This document shows positions 56,532 through 64,000 of a stretch of 64,000 nucleotides of DNA, piece after piece (the stretch's first letter is position 1; the number at the start of each line of letters is the position of its first letter). Origin of the DNA: Rothia sp. SD9660Na (GTDB lineage: Bacteria > Actinomycetota > Actinomycetes > Actinomycetales > Micrococcaceae). The notes under the pieces were generated by a model. That model saw only the letters and a list, made by a program, of their open reading frames with translations, was not told the origin of the DNA and searched no databases. The stretch is taken from assembly GCF_030064065.1 (NCBI RefSeq), contig NZ_CP125946.1, positions 1,922,001-1,986,000 on the forward strand, given 5' to 3'. The position numbers were made by a program, and so were the translations under genes.

Positions 56532-56963
56532 CTAGTCTTCCCAGGGATCCACCGCCGGGACGCCCCAGGACTTATAAATCTCGGCCTTGCTCGAAATAAT
56601 CTCAAGCTGATGGACGGTGGCGGTGGCAGCCATCAGGCCCTCAAGGGCCGCTGTGGCGAGGGGGGCGGGGCGCTGCCCACCCACCAGGTGAAGATGCTTC
56701 TCGGCGTGGCGTCCGGCCCACTCCAGTGATACCTTCGCATCGACTTCTAGCACGTGAGAGTCGAAGCGGTCCATGAGCTCAGCGAGCCAGCGTTCGGTTT
56801 CTGGGTAGGGGTAAAGCCCCTTGAGTTCACCAAGGCTGAGTACCGAGATGTACATGGTGCGGTAGGAGCGGCGGCGTAGGCAGTTCACTACCTGCGGGTG
56901 CGGGGTGGCCTTGCGAATCTCGGCAAGGACATCGGAATCGAGAAGCAGACCTACCTGGCTCAT
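56532..56963 (-). CDS. PIN-domain toxin (VapC/FitB-like)
   Basis: The 143-residue protein has LLLDSDVLAEIRK with the first catalytic Asp (Asp9, next acidic Asp11), the second acidic site in LSLGELKGL (Glu46), and LEGLMAATATVHQLEIIS near 107-124. In that segment PIN domains normally have Asp-x-x-(I/M)-A-A-T-A; here Glu108 takes the Asp place, a conservative change that may weaken metal binding. PIN toxins are Mg-dependent RNases. Its ATG overlaps the antitoxin stop by 4 nt (ATGA), the usual toxin-antitoxin coupling. Confidence 0.85.
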   Translation of the reverse strand: MSQVGLLLDSDVLAEIRKATPHPQVVNCLRRRSYRTMYISVLSLGELKGLYPYPETERWLAELMDRFDSHVLEVDAKVSLEWAGRHAEKHLHLVGGQRPAPLATAALEGLMAATATVHQLEIISSKAEIYKSWGVPAVDPWED

Positions 56964-57175
56964 GCAGCTTTCAGAACACCGTACTCAGTTGCAGGGATAC
57001 CGCTGGGGTTGGGGGCCAGCAGGAAGTTGAGGAATTCGCTGCGCTCGTTGGAGATGCGGGTGTAGTCCTGGATGCTCATTGCGGTGTAGCCGCCGCGGGC
57101 GGGTACAGAGGCAGCAGAGATGTTCTTCTGAACGGTGATGTGAGGACGGTGGGCGTGAGGTCGAGCGTTTGACAT
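56960..57175 (-). CDS. Phd/YefM-like antitoxin, shortened N-terminus
   Basis: The 71-residue protein overlaps the toxin start by 4 nt. The segment ITVQKNISAASVPARGGYTAMSIQDYTRISNERSEFLNFLLAP recalls the middle and C-terminal part of Phd/YefM antitoxins (VxIT..GxPxAVLVSxxDYxxL), followed by a short toxin-binding tail. The usual N-terminal DNA-contacting strand is replaced by a His/Pro-rich stretch (SNARPHAHRPH), and no good ribosome site precedes ATG 57175. Probably a divergent or partly eroded antitoxin. Confidence 0.65.
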   Translation of the reverse strand: MSNARPHAHRPHITVQKNISAASVPARGGYTAMSIQDYTRISNERSEFLNFLLAPNPSGIPATEYGVLKAA

Positions 57176-57488
57176 GCCGTCGTTGCGCGTAAAGTGCGCA
57201 TTCCTTTCGAAACTTGCTCTTGCCTGCACCAAACAGCGCCGAAATGCGCGATGCAGACCGCTTCGTCATCCGAGCCACCCGTGAACATGGGGTTGGCGTT
57301 CAACCAAAGTCGGAGCTTGACAGTTGAATCTCTTGAAGCTGGTAAAAGCATAACCCGCTCTCAGCGCTTCTGTAAACACCGTTCTCAGAAATTTTTCTTA
57401 CTGTGATGAACCAGCCCGTGGGCGCTGTGGGTAAGGCGGTGCGATACGCTAGAAGACTAGGTATTTGCTCTGTTGTGAAGGTGCGCCT
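57176..57488. other. Gene-poor region between the toxin-antitoxin pair and the helicase gene
   Basis: 313 bp divergent region with promoters for both sides expected. TAGACG-like and TAGGTATTT stretches near 57445-57465 may belong to the helicase promoter. A 27-codon frame (57244-57327, starting MRDADRFVIRATREHG) is open but I cannot relate it to a family; it could be debris of an older gene. No strong hairpin seen. Confidence 0.35.
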
Positions 57489-60400
57489 GTGTCTACTTCT
57501 TTCCCTGAAATCCCGGTGACAGCCCCCGCCATTATTCGGCAGGTGGGCTCTCGTGCCTACACGCGGGGGCAGAGGTACATGCGGGAAGGCAACGTCATCC
57601 GATACACCTATGATGAGCAGGCCCGGGTGCTGGAAGGGCAGGTGGCTGGCTCTGGTTCTGCCCCCTACACCGCGCGGGTGGCTTTCCCCTCCGAGGTTGC
57701 CGCTGGCTCCTACGCTTTTTCCTCGACCTGCTCCTGCCCGGTGGCCCACAACTGTAAGCACGCGGTGGCACTGATGCTGACCGCCATCGACCGCACGGCC
57801 AAGGCCAAGCGGGCCATGACGGCATCCTCAAGCACCTGGAAGACCAGGGAGAACCGCCCGGCACCCGGCGCAGACCAGCCCGGTGGCGCTAATGAGAAGG
57901 TGCAGGAAATCTTGCAGCTGGCCGACACCATGGGTCTGCAGCGGGCAGCAGATTTGCTGAAGGAGTACAAGAACGGGCAAACCGGTGAGGACGGCCAGCC
58001 AGACGCAGGTGCCCGGGTCGGGCAGTCCCTGCCGGCTTGGCAGCGCTCCCTGGCTCATTCTCTTGCTGCCCGCCCCAGCTACGATAGCCGCAACCACCGG
58101 GTAACCGGCGCTCTTGATGTGCGCCTGGTAGTTCCCGGTAAGTACGGCTGGACCAAGAATAGTGGGGCTCCTCGTATCTCGTTGGAGGCCCGGCCCCTCA
58201 TGATGGGGGCCCGCGGCAAGTGGATCAAGGGCGGTTTGAGCTGGGAGAAGTTTTCGGGCTCTGCCGCCGGGTCTGCTGGCACCGGCCTGCTCCCCGAGCA
58301 CGCCGCCTGGTTCAATGAGTTTTATGCGGTTATTCGCGGGTCCCAGTCCATCTACTCCTCACACCGCGATTGGGCTTCTGTCTCAAATGTGGATTCCTCA
58401 CTGCTCTGGCAGTTGCTGGAATCTGCCGATGAGGTGGGCTTGACCATCCTCTTGGACGGCAAAGAAACCGGTCTGACTATCGCAAGCGCACCCCAGGTTG
58501 AGCTGGCCCTTGAACCGGTCCCTGAGCGGGGGGCGTCCGCCGATGCCCTGCGCCTGACTCCCCTGCTCCGCTGGGGAGCGTACACCCTGCCTGCTAGTTT
58601 TACCCATAAGCTGGGCAATAACCGGCAGGGCTTTATCGCCCTGGGTGGGGCGGCCCAGGAGACCTACGTGAAAGCGGCAGCGGCAGCCCGCTGGGACTCC
58701 ACCCTGCCTTCGGCTCTTGCCCAGGCTGAGGACGTAGCGCCCGCGGACCGCCCCTCCTGGCTCACCGCCGACTCCGAGCTGGTGCTCATTCCTCTAGCTA
58801 AGCCGCTGGATGCAGTTGCCGAATCCCTGATATCCGGGGAACAGGTGACCGTGCCGGCCGCCGACGTCCCCGCCTTTTTTGCCGACTACTACCCCGCCCT
58901 CACCCGGGCGCTGCCCATCTCAACGAGCAGCGAAGAGCTGGAGCTACCGGCCGTCCGTATGCCCACCCTGGTGCTGAGCATTGCCTTTGACGAGCCGGGC
59001 CCGCCCTTCACCGCCCACACCGCCTGGCACTGGGAGTACCCCGTCAACCCCACCGGCGATGACAGCGATTTTCTCAGGCTCGATGCTCTGGGCTACCCCG
59101 GCGAAGACCGGGCCGATGTGCGCGATACTGCCCACGAGTACCGGGTGCTCAAAGAGGTCAAGAGAATCCGCCCGGGCATTCCCTTCACCCGCCACTACAC
59201 CGAGAACTGGGGCACCCGCACCCTGTTGGAAACCTACCTGCCCGACTACGAGCAAATTGAGGGTGTACGCGTTGATGTGACCGGGCCCCGCCCCGAATTC
59301 CGCGAGCTCGATGAAGCCCCCGAAATCATCGTGACGGTGGATGACACCCGCCACCGCGACTGGTTCGGTTTGGGCGTTGCTATCAAGGCCGGGGACTGGC
59401 ATGTGGCCTTCTCCGATGTTGTTGCCGCCCTGGCTAAGGGCCAAACCCACCTGCTGCTCGGTAATGGCCAGTACTTTGCGCTCGACCGGCCCGAGTTTAT
59501 GAAATTACAAGAGCTGCTGCGCGAAGCTGCTCAGCTCACCGACAAGACCGGCCCGCTCAAAATCAACCGCCATCAGGTAGGCCTCTGGGAAGAACTCGAA
59601 GAGTTAGCCGCCGAAACCCAGACCGTGGCCGCCTGGGATGAGCAGGTTTCAGCCCTGCTCAACCTCGATGACCACTCCCCCGCCGATGTACCCACTACCC
59701 TGCAGGCAACCCTGCGCCCCTACCAGGTAGAGGGCTACCAGTGGCTGGCCTTCCTCTGGGAACACGGTCTGGGCGGGGTGCTGGCTGATGACATGGGCCT
59801 GGGCAAAACCCTACAAACCATCGCCCTCTTCCTGCACGCCCAGCAAAAAAAGCAGGACACCGCCCACCAGCCTGGCACACCAGAAGGCGGGGCGGACGCG
59901 TCCGCCCCCTTCCTGGTGGTCGCCCCCACCTCGGTAGTGCCCAACTGGGTGCGGGAAATCAAGCGTTTTGCCCCCTCCCTCACGGTGGTGGGGGTAGAAG
60001 AATCGGTGCGAAAGTCGAAACGGCGACTGGCCGACACCGTCGCCGGAGCCGATGTTATGGTGACCAGCTACGCCCTCTTCCGGCTCGATGAAGAACACTA
60101 CTTTGAGCTGGGCACCCAGCAGCCCTTTGAGGGGCTGGTGCTCGATGAGGCCCAGTTCGTTAAAAACGCCAAAACCAAGGCCCACCAGGCCGCCCGCGAC
60201 CTGCCAGCCCGCGTCAAGATTGCGGTCACCGGCACCCCCATGGAAAACAACCTCATGGAATTATGGTCCATGTTCTCAATCGCTGCCCCGGGGCTCTTCC
60301 CCTCGGCCCGCGCCTTTAAGGACGTCTACGCCACCCCCATCGAATCAGGGGAAGAGACCAAGGCCCTGGGCAGGCTGCGCCGCCGCATCCGTCCGCTCAT

Positions 60401-61205
60401 GAAGCGCCGCACCAAAGAACTGGTGGCCGCTGATCTGCCCGAGAAGACCGATATGCGCATCGACGTACCCCTGGCCCCAGCTCATCGCAAGGCCTACGAC
60501 ACCCACCTGCAGCGCGAGCGCCAAAAGATCCTGGGTCTGTTGGAGGATATCGACAAGAACCGTTTCACCATCTTCCAGTCCCTCACCACCCTGCGTCGTC
60601 TGGCGCTCGATGCTACCCTGATTGATGCCGAGCGCTACGCCGGGGTGGAGTCGTCAAAGCTGGACTACCTGGAGCAGAACCTGCCCGAAATTATCCACGA
60701 CGGCCACCGGGCCCTGATTTTCAGCCAGTTCACCGGCTACCTCAAGAAGGTCGCGGGCAGGCTCTCTGAGATGAGCATTCCCTATCTCTACCTGGACGGC
60801 TCCACCCGCAACCGCGGGGAGCTGCTCGAAGAGTTCGAGTCAGGTACCGCTCCCGTCTTCCTGATCTCCCTTAAGGCAGGCGGCTTCGGTCTGAACCTGA
60901 CTAGCGCCGACTACTGCTTCATCATGGACCCTTGGTGGAACCCGGCTGCCGAACAGCAGGCTGTTGACCGTGTGCACCGCATCGGGCAAACCAAGAACGT
61001 GATGGTCTACCGCCTGGTCTCAGCGGGCACCATCGAAGAGAAAGTCATGGAACTCAAAGAATCCAAGGCAGCCCTCTTCGACGCGGTGGTCGACGAGGGG
61101 GCCTTCTTTGCCTCCCAGCTCACCGCTGCCCAGATCCGTGACCTGCTGGCTGCCCCAGAAGCGGACGCCGGGCAGGGCGCCGCCCCAGAGAAGACAGGAG
61201 AGTAA
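57489..61205 (+). CDS. SWIM zinc finger / SNF2-family helicase
   Basis: A 1238-residue RapA/HepA-like DNA translocase. The SWIM zinc motif CSC-x5-CKH uses Cys81, Cys83, Cys89 and His91. A long region of about 80-730 is not assignable and includes a bacterial SNF2-associated part. The ATPase has Walker A DDMGLGKT near 766-774, the DEAQ box VLDEAQFVKN near 883 and TGTPMENN; the C-terminal helicase half has FSQFTGYL near 1076, SLKAGGFGLNLT and VHRIGQTKNVMVYRLVS near 1161. Family role: remodelling of RNA polymerase-DNA or other protein-DNA complexes. GTG 57489 with AAGGTG upstream. The MFS gene follows after 2 nt. Confidence 0.95.
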   Translation: MSTSFPEIPVTAPAIIRQVGSRAYTRGQRYMREGNVIRYTYDEQARVLEGQVAGSGSAPYTARVAFPSEVAAGSYAFSSTCSCPVAHNCKHAVALMLTAIDRTAKAKRAMTASSSTWKTRENRPAPGADQPGGANEKVQEILQLADTMGLQRAADLLKEYKNGQTGEDGQPDAGARVGQSLPAWQRSLAHSLAARPSYDSRNHRVTGALDVRLVVPGKYGWTKNSGAPRISLEARPLMMGARGKWIKGGLSWEKFSGSAAGSAGTGLLPEHAAWFNEFYAVIRGSQSIYSSHRDWASVSNVDSSLLWQLLESADEVGLTILLDGKETGLTIASAPQVELALEPVPERGASADALRLTPLLRWGAYTLPASFTHKLGNNRQGFIALGGAAQETYVKAAAAARWDSTLPSALAQAEDVAPADRPSWLTADSELVLIPLAKPLDAVAESLISGEQVTVPAADVPAFFADYYPALTRALPISTSSEELELPAVRMPTLVLSIAFDEPGPPFTAHTAWHWEYPVNPTGDDSDFLRLDALGYPGEDRADVRDTAHEYRVLKEVKRIRPGIPFTRHYTENWGTRTLLETYLPDYEQIEGVRVDVTGPRPEFRELDEAPEIIVTVDDTRHRDWFGLGVAIKAGDWHVAFSDVVAALAKGQTHLLLGNGQYFALDRPEFMKLQELLREAAQLTDKTGPLKINRHQVGLWEELEELAAETQTVAAWDEQVSALLNLDDHSPADVPTTLQATLRPYQVEGYQWLAFLWEHGLGGVLADDMGLGKTLQTIALFLHAQQKKQDTAHQPGTPEGGADASAPFLVVAPTSVVPNWVREIKRFAPSLTVVGVEESVRKSKRRLADTVAGADVMVTSYALFRLDEEHYFELGTQQPFEGLVLDEAQFVKNAKTKAHQAARDLPARVKIAVTGTPMENNLMELWSMFSIAAPGLFPSARAFKDVYATPIESGEETKALGRLRRRIRPLMKRRTKELVAADLPEKTDMRIDVPLAPAHRKAYDTHLQRERQKILGLLEDIDKNRFTIFQSLTTLRRLALDATLIDAERYAGVESSKLDYLEQNLPEIIHDGHRALIFSQFTGYLKKVAGRLSEMSIPYLYLDGSTRNRGELLEEFESGTAPVFLISLKAGGFGLNLTSADYCFIMDPWWNPAAEQQAVDRVHRIGQTKNVMVYRLVSAGTIEEKVMELKESKAALFDAVVDEGAFFASQLTAAQIRDLLAAPEADAGQGAAPEKTGE

Positions 61206-61207
61206 CC

Positions 61208-62524
61208 GTGGGCAAGATTCTCATGGACTTCACCCCACTCACCTACTCCCCCGATTTCAGACGCATCTGGCTCGGCGGGCTCTTCTCAACCATCGGCTTT
61301 GCCATCACCAGCGTGGCAATCGCCCTCGAAATTTACGCGCTCACAGGCTCTGCCGGGGCCGTGGGCCTGGTGGGTCTAGTATCGGTAGTTCCCCTGGTCA
61401 TTGGCGGGCTCTATGGTGGCGTGATCGCCGACCGCTACGACCGGCGCAAGGTCGCCTTAGCTGCCACTCTCAGCATGTGGGGTGTCACCGTACTCATCGC
61501 CCTACATGCCTGGCTCAACATCCACAGTGTAGCGGTACTCTACGCCCTCATTGCCGCAGAATCCCTGCTCCAGCCCATCAACCAGTCCGCCCGCGGGGCC
61601 ATTATCCCCCGCCTCATCAAGCCGCGCCTGCTCCCGGCAGCCAACACTCTCATGATGTCGGTCGGGACCCTGGGCATGAGCGCAGGCCCGCTCTTGGGTG
61701 GACTTTTGGTGGCCTCAGTGGGCTACCAGCTCACCTACTCCATCAACGTCTTTGCCATGACCGTTGGCATCTGGGCCCTCTACCGGCTCCCAGCCATGCT
61801 CCCGGAGCAGAGCGGGGCGGCGCGTCCGTCCATTCTCACCTCGATTCGTGAGGGGCTAGGCTTTGTGCGCCGCAATACGGTAGTGGGTATGACCTTCGTG
61901 GTGGATCTTCTCGGCATGTTCTTCGCCCAGGCCCGCCCCCTCATTCCAGCCCTTGCCGCCCTGACCTTCGGCGGCGGTGAGGCCGGTGCTGGGCTGCTAC
62001 TAGCCGCTGGACCGGTGGGTGCGCTCCTGGGAGTCTCTTTCTCTGGCTTCCTCAAGGACGTCCGCCGCCAGGGGCGCTTCCTCACCCTCAGCTATACCGG
62101 GTGGGGGCTAGGCTTTATCGCCTTCGGGCTCATTGCCTGGGCTTATGAAGGACGGGTTCCCAGTGCTTCTATCACCGAAAACCTGCTGCCGCTCAGTCTG
62201 GCTTTTGTTGCCCTGGGTTTCATGGGCTGGGCAGACGCCCTGGGGTCGGTCTACCGCTCCACCATTATTCAGGTAGCCACTCCCGACGCCCTGCGCGGAC
62301 GCCTACAGGGGCTCTTCATCATCACGGTTGCGGGCGGCCCCAACCTGGGCATGGCCTTCGTGGGCGGTGCCGCCGAGCTGGTTGGCTCCCCCTTAGCTGC
62401 GGTTATCGGCGGAACCCTGGTCATGGTCACCATCGCCCTAGTGACGCTGGCGGCACCTGCCCTCTGGCGCTATGTGCCCGAGCCCATTCCAGAGACGCGG
62501 CAGCAGCCTATCGTTGACTCCTAG
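61208..62524 (+). CDS. MFS transporter (EntS/drug-efflux-like)
   Basis: A 438-residue protein of ten to twelve helices with the MFS loop motif GGVIADRYDRRKVALAAT after helix 2 and NQSARGAIIPRLI, both typical of the DHA3/EntS group (siderophore or drug export). Start GTG 61208, 2 nt after the helicase stop, with AGGAGAG inside the helicase end, so translation is coupled. The pairing with a helicase gives no hint to the substrate. No terminator with a T-run was seen behind it. Confidence 0.92.
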   Translation: MGKILMDFTPLTYSPDFRRIWLGGLFSTIGFAITSVAIALEIYALTGSAGAVGLVGLVSVVPLVIGGLYGGVIADRYDRRKVALAATLSMWGVTVLIALHAWLNIHSVAVLYALIAAESLLQPINQSARGAIIPRLIKPRLLPAANTLMMSVGTLGMSAGPLLGGLLVASVGYQLTYSINVFAMTVGIWALYRLPAMLPEQSGAARPSILTSIREGLGFVRRNTVVGMTFVVDLLGMFFAQARPLIPALAALTFGGGEAGAGLLLAAGPVGALLGVSFSGFLKDVRRQGRFLTLSYTGWGLGFIAFGLIAWAYEGRVPSASITENLLPLSLAFVALGFMGWADALGSVYRSTIIQVATPDALRGRLQGLFIITVAGGPNLGMAFVGGAAELVGSPLAAVIGGTLVMVTIALVTLAAPALWRYVPEPIPETRQQPIVDS

Positions 62525-62597
62525 AAGTCACACCAGTCAGGGGCTCCGCAGGGTCACGCTCGCTGCAGACCCTGCTCTGCCCCTTGGGTAGCCCTTA

Positions 62598-63431
62598 CTA
62601 GAAGTCGATATCTGCCGGGTCGGGGCCGATACGGCCTTCGGCTGATGAGAGCGCGTCAATCTTTGAAACCTCATCGCCGGTCAGGGCCACCTTGAGGGAC
62701 TCGAAGTTAGAGACGATACGCTCGGGGGTTACCGACTTGGGGATGGCAACGACGCCGTGGGCCCGGTGCCAGGCCAGCACAACCTGGGCGGGGGTAGCGT
62801 CATGAGCCTTGGCGATCTCGCCAATCACGGGGTTATCCAGAAGGTCGGAGCGGTTGCCCAGGGGACTCCACGCTTCGGTGACGATACCCAGTTCTGCGTG
62901 GACCTCGCGCAGGTTCTCCTGGGCGAAGTAGGGGTGTAGCTCAATCTGGTGGATAGCGGGCACAACGCCAGTTTCTGCGACGATTTCGCGCAGCTGCTCT
63001 TCGGGGAAGTTAGAGACGCCAATGGACTTGGCCTTACCCTGTTTCTGTAGCTCGATGAGAGCCTTCCAAGTATCGACGTAGAGGCCCTGGGCGGGCTTAG
63101 CCCAGTGAATCAGCAGCAGGTCAACGTAGTCGGTGCCCAGGCGTTCCAGGGAGGCTTCGGTAGCAGCCAGAGCCTGCTCATAGCCCTGGTCATCGTTCCA
63201 GACCTTAGTGGTGAGGAATACGTCCTCGCGGGCTACACCGGAGGCAGCAATGGCCTTACCGGTGCCCTCTTCATTGCCGTAGATCTTGGCGGTATCGATG
63301 TGGCGGTAGCCAGCCTCCAGAGCCAGGCCCACGACCTTTTCGGCGGTATCGTTTTCCACCTGCCAGACCCCGTAGCCCAGCTGGGGAATGCTATTGCCGT
63401 CGTTGAAGGTAAGGCGGGGTGACTCAGTCAT
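62598..63431 (-). CDS. Aldo/keto reductase 1
   Basis: The 277-residue NADPH-dependent reductase of the 2,5-diketo-gluconate reductase-like group (AKR5) has the catalytic tetrad Asp46 and Tyr51 (HIDTAKIYGNE), Lys76 (TTKVW) and His109 (LLIHW). Cofactor segments are IHQIELHPYF, TEAWSPLGN and AIPKSVTPERIVSNF. ATG 63431 with AAAGGAC upstream. A second, related gene lies directly behind on the same strand, a tandem duplication. Confidence 0.95.
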   Translation of the reverse strand: MTESPRLTFNDGNSIPQLGYGVWQVENDTAEKVVGLALEAGYRHIDTAKIYGNEEGTGKAIAASGVAREDVFLTTKVWNDDQGYEQALAATEASLERLGTDYVDLLLIHWAKPAQGLYVDTWKALIELQKQGKAKSIGVSNFPEEQLREIVAETGVVPAIHQIELHPYFAQENLREVHAELGIVTEAWSPLGNRSDLLDNPVIGEIAKAHDATPAQVVLAWHRAHGVVAIPKSVTPERIVSNFESLKVALTGDEVSKIDALSSAEGRIGPDPADIDF

Positions 63432-63484
63432 ATCTTGTCCTTTCGCGTATGCACGGTCACACCCCACTCTAGTCCTCCTTGCCC

Positions 63485-64000
63485 TTAGCCCCTAGCCTGT
63501 TCGGTAGGGGTGAACGTAGGCCGGTCACTATATTCGGGTGCGCCCAGGTCCCCTTCGGCGGGGTCGCCGCCAAGTCGGTGGCCACGGTCAAGGGCTTCGA
63601 TAGCGACGACCTCATCCGGTGTCAGTTCCAGCCCCTGTACCGCCAGGTTAGAGGCCATACGAGCCGGAGTCTCGGTCTTAGGAATCACGACGTTGCCCAC
63701 AGCCAGATGCCAGGCCAGCACCAGCTCAGCCACCCCAATACCGCGGCGCCCTGCCAGCTCTTCCAGGGTGGGGTCGGTAAGCACCAGCCTGTTGCCCAAC
63801 GGGCTCCAGGCTTCGGTCAGGACGCCGCGGGCCGAGTTCTCTGCCCGCATGCGGGTTTGAGTCAGGTAGGGGTGCAGTTCAATCTGGTTGACCGCCGGGG
63901 TGACGCCGGTATCGCTGATAATCTGGTCCAGCTGGGTGTCGGTGAAGTTGGAGACGCCGATGGAGCGTACCAACCCGCGCTCGCGCAGCTCGACCAGGGC
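63485..64000 (-). CDS. Aldo/keto reductase 2, C-terminal part (cut by window end)
   Basis: About 171 codons up to position 64000; the start and catalytic tetrad are outside the window. Visible: ALVELRERGLVRSIGVSNFTDTQLDQI, VNQIELHPYL, TEAWSPLGNR and VIPKTETPARMASNL, matching reductase 1 segment by segment with many substitutions and a longer C-terminal tail. The spacing of 53 bp to reductase 1 suggests one transcript. Confidence 0.92.
   Translation of the reverse strand, partial: ALVELRERGLVRSIGVSNFTDTQLDQIISDTGVTPAVNQIELHPYLTQTRMRAENSARGVLTEAWSPLGNRLVLTDPTLEELAGRRGIGVAELVLAWHLAVGNVVIPKTETPARMASNLAVQGLELTPDEVVAIEALDRGHRLGGDPAEGDLGAPEYSDRPTFTPTEQARG

Noticed and set aside
57244..57327. 27-codon frame MRDADRFVIRATREHG upstream of the SNF2 gene
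   Set aside because: Too short, no ribosome binding site and no family recognised; kept only as a possible gene remnant.
56460..61205. PIN toxin plus SWIM-SNF2 helicase as a phage-defence island
   Set aside because: The SWIM-SNF2 protein is of the ordinary chromosomal type, no nuclease, methylase or other defence gene is adjacent, and flanking genes are core genes.

Overview
The window comes from a mid-to-high-GC actinobacterium, most likely Micrococcaceae and probably Rothia or a close relative. It carries mycothiol conjugate amidase, the greA-DUF4307-mca-trhA-cis-prenyltransferase neighbourhood, the eno-FtsB/DivIC-DUF501-ppx block and the perM-purN-purH block, all of which keep the order known from Mycobacterium and Arthrobacter. 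GC content is lower than in Kocuria or Arthrobacter. The genus is inferred, not proven. Almost everything is core chromosome: there is no phage, insertion sequence, CRISPR array or rRNA operon.

Layout. 1-5.1 kb: carbonic anhydrase tail, fumC, a frameshifted pyruvate oxidase, a heavily decayed thiolase and a divergent MarR regulator. 5.1-10.6 kb: Nudix hydrolase, prepilin peptidase, cis-prenyltransferase, TrhA, mca, DUF4307 protein, greA. 10.8-16.3 kb: threonine dehydratase, AI-2E-family permease, Bax-inhibitor-like protein, HAD phosphatase, a small HTH/DUF2975 pair (5' truncated) and an unusual short-armed tRNA with a UAA anticodon. 16.3-23.1 kb: NDH-2, subtilisin-like membrane protease, Ppx/GppA, DUF501, FtsB-like, enolase.

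23.4-36.3 kb is one long minus-strand nucleoside uptake and salvage region: mazG, adenosine deaminase, an unknown 486-residue protein, thymidine phosphorylase, cytidine deaminase, two ABC permeases, a double ATPase and a BMP-type nucleoside-binding lipoprotein, followed by an M20 amidohydrolase. Nucleosides bound by the lipoprotein would be imported by the ABC transporter, then deaminated and phosphorolysed. 36.4-39.8 kb is the succinate dehydrogenase operon sdhCDAB. 40.1-48.7 kb holds a mannose-1-phosphate guanylyltransferase, an AztD-like zinc chaperone lipoprotein with a candidate Zur box, a 2H RNA ligase, trpS, a GntR regulator, folD-glyA and a TetR regulator. 48.9-64 kb holds a VWA/solute-binding fusion protein, purH-purN, perM, a short-chain dehydrogenase, a PIN toxin/antitoxin pair, a large SWIM-SNF2 helicase with an MFS exporter, and tandem aldo/keto reductases (the last cut by the window end).

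The least explained structure is intergenic. Several large imperfect hairpins (about 100-190 bp, with one 45-bp remnant) share sequence blocks and sit between convergent genes or upstream of operons. Two copies differ by a 130-bp internal deletion between 7-bp repeats. Other points of interest are the number of apparently leaderless genes (TAnnnT, 6-7 nt, ATG), the gene decay around poxB/thiolase, and the atypical tRNA. I do not see a convincing new multi-gene system.
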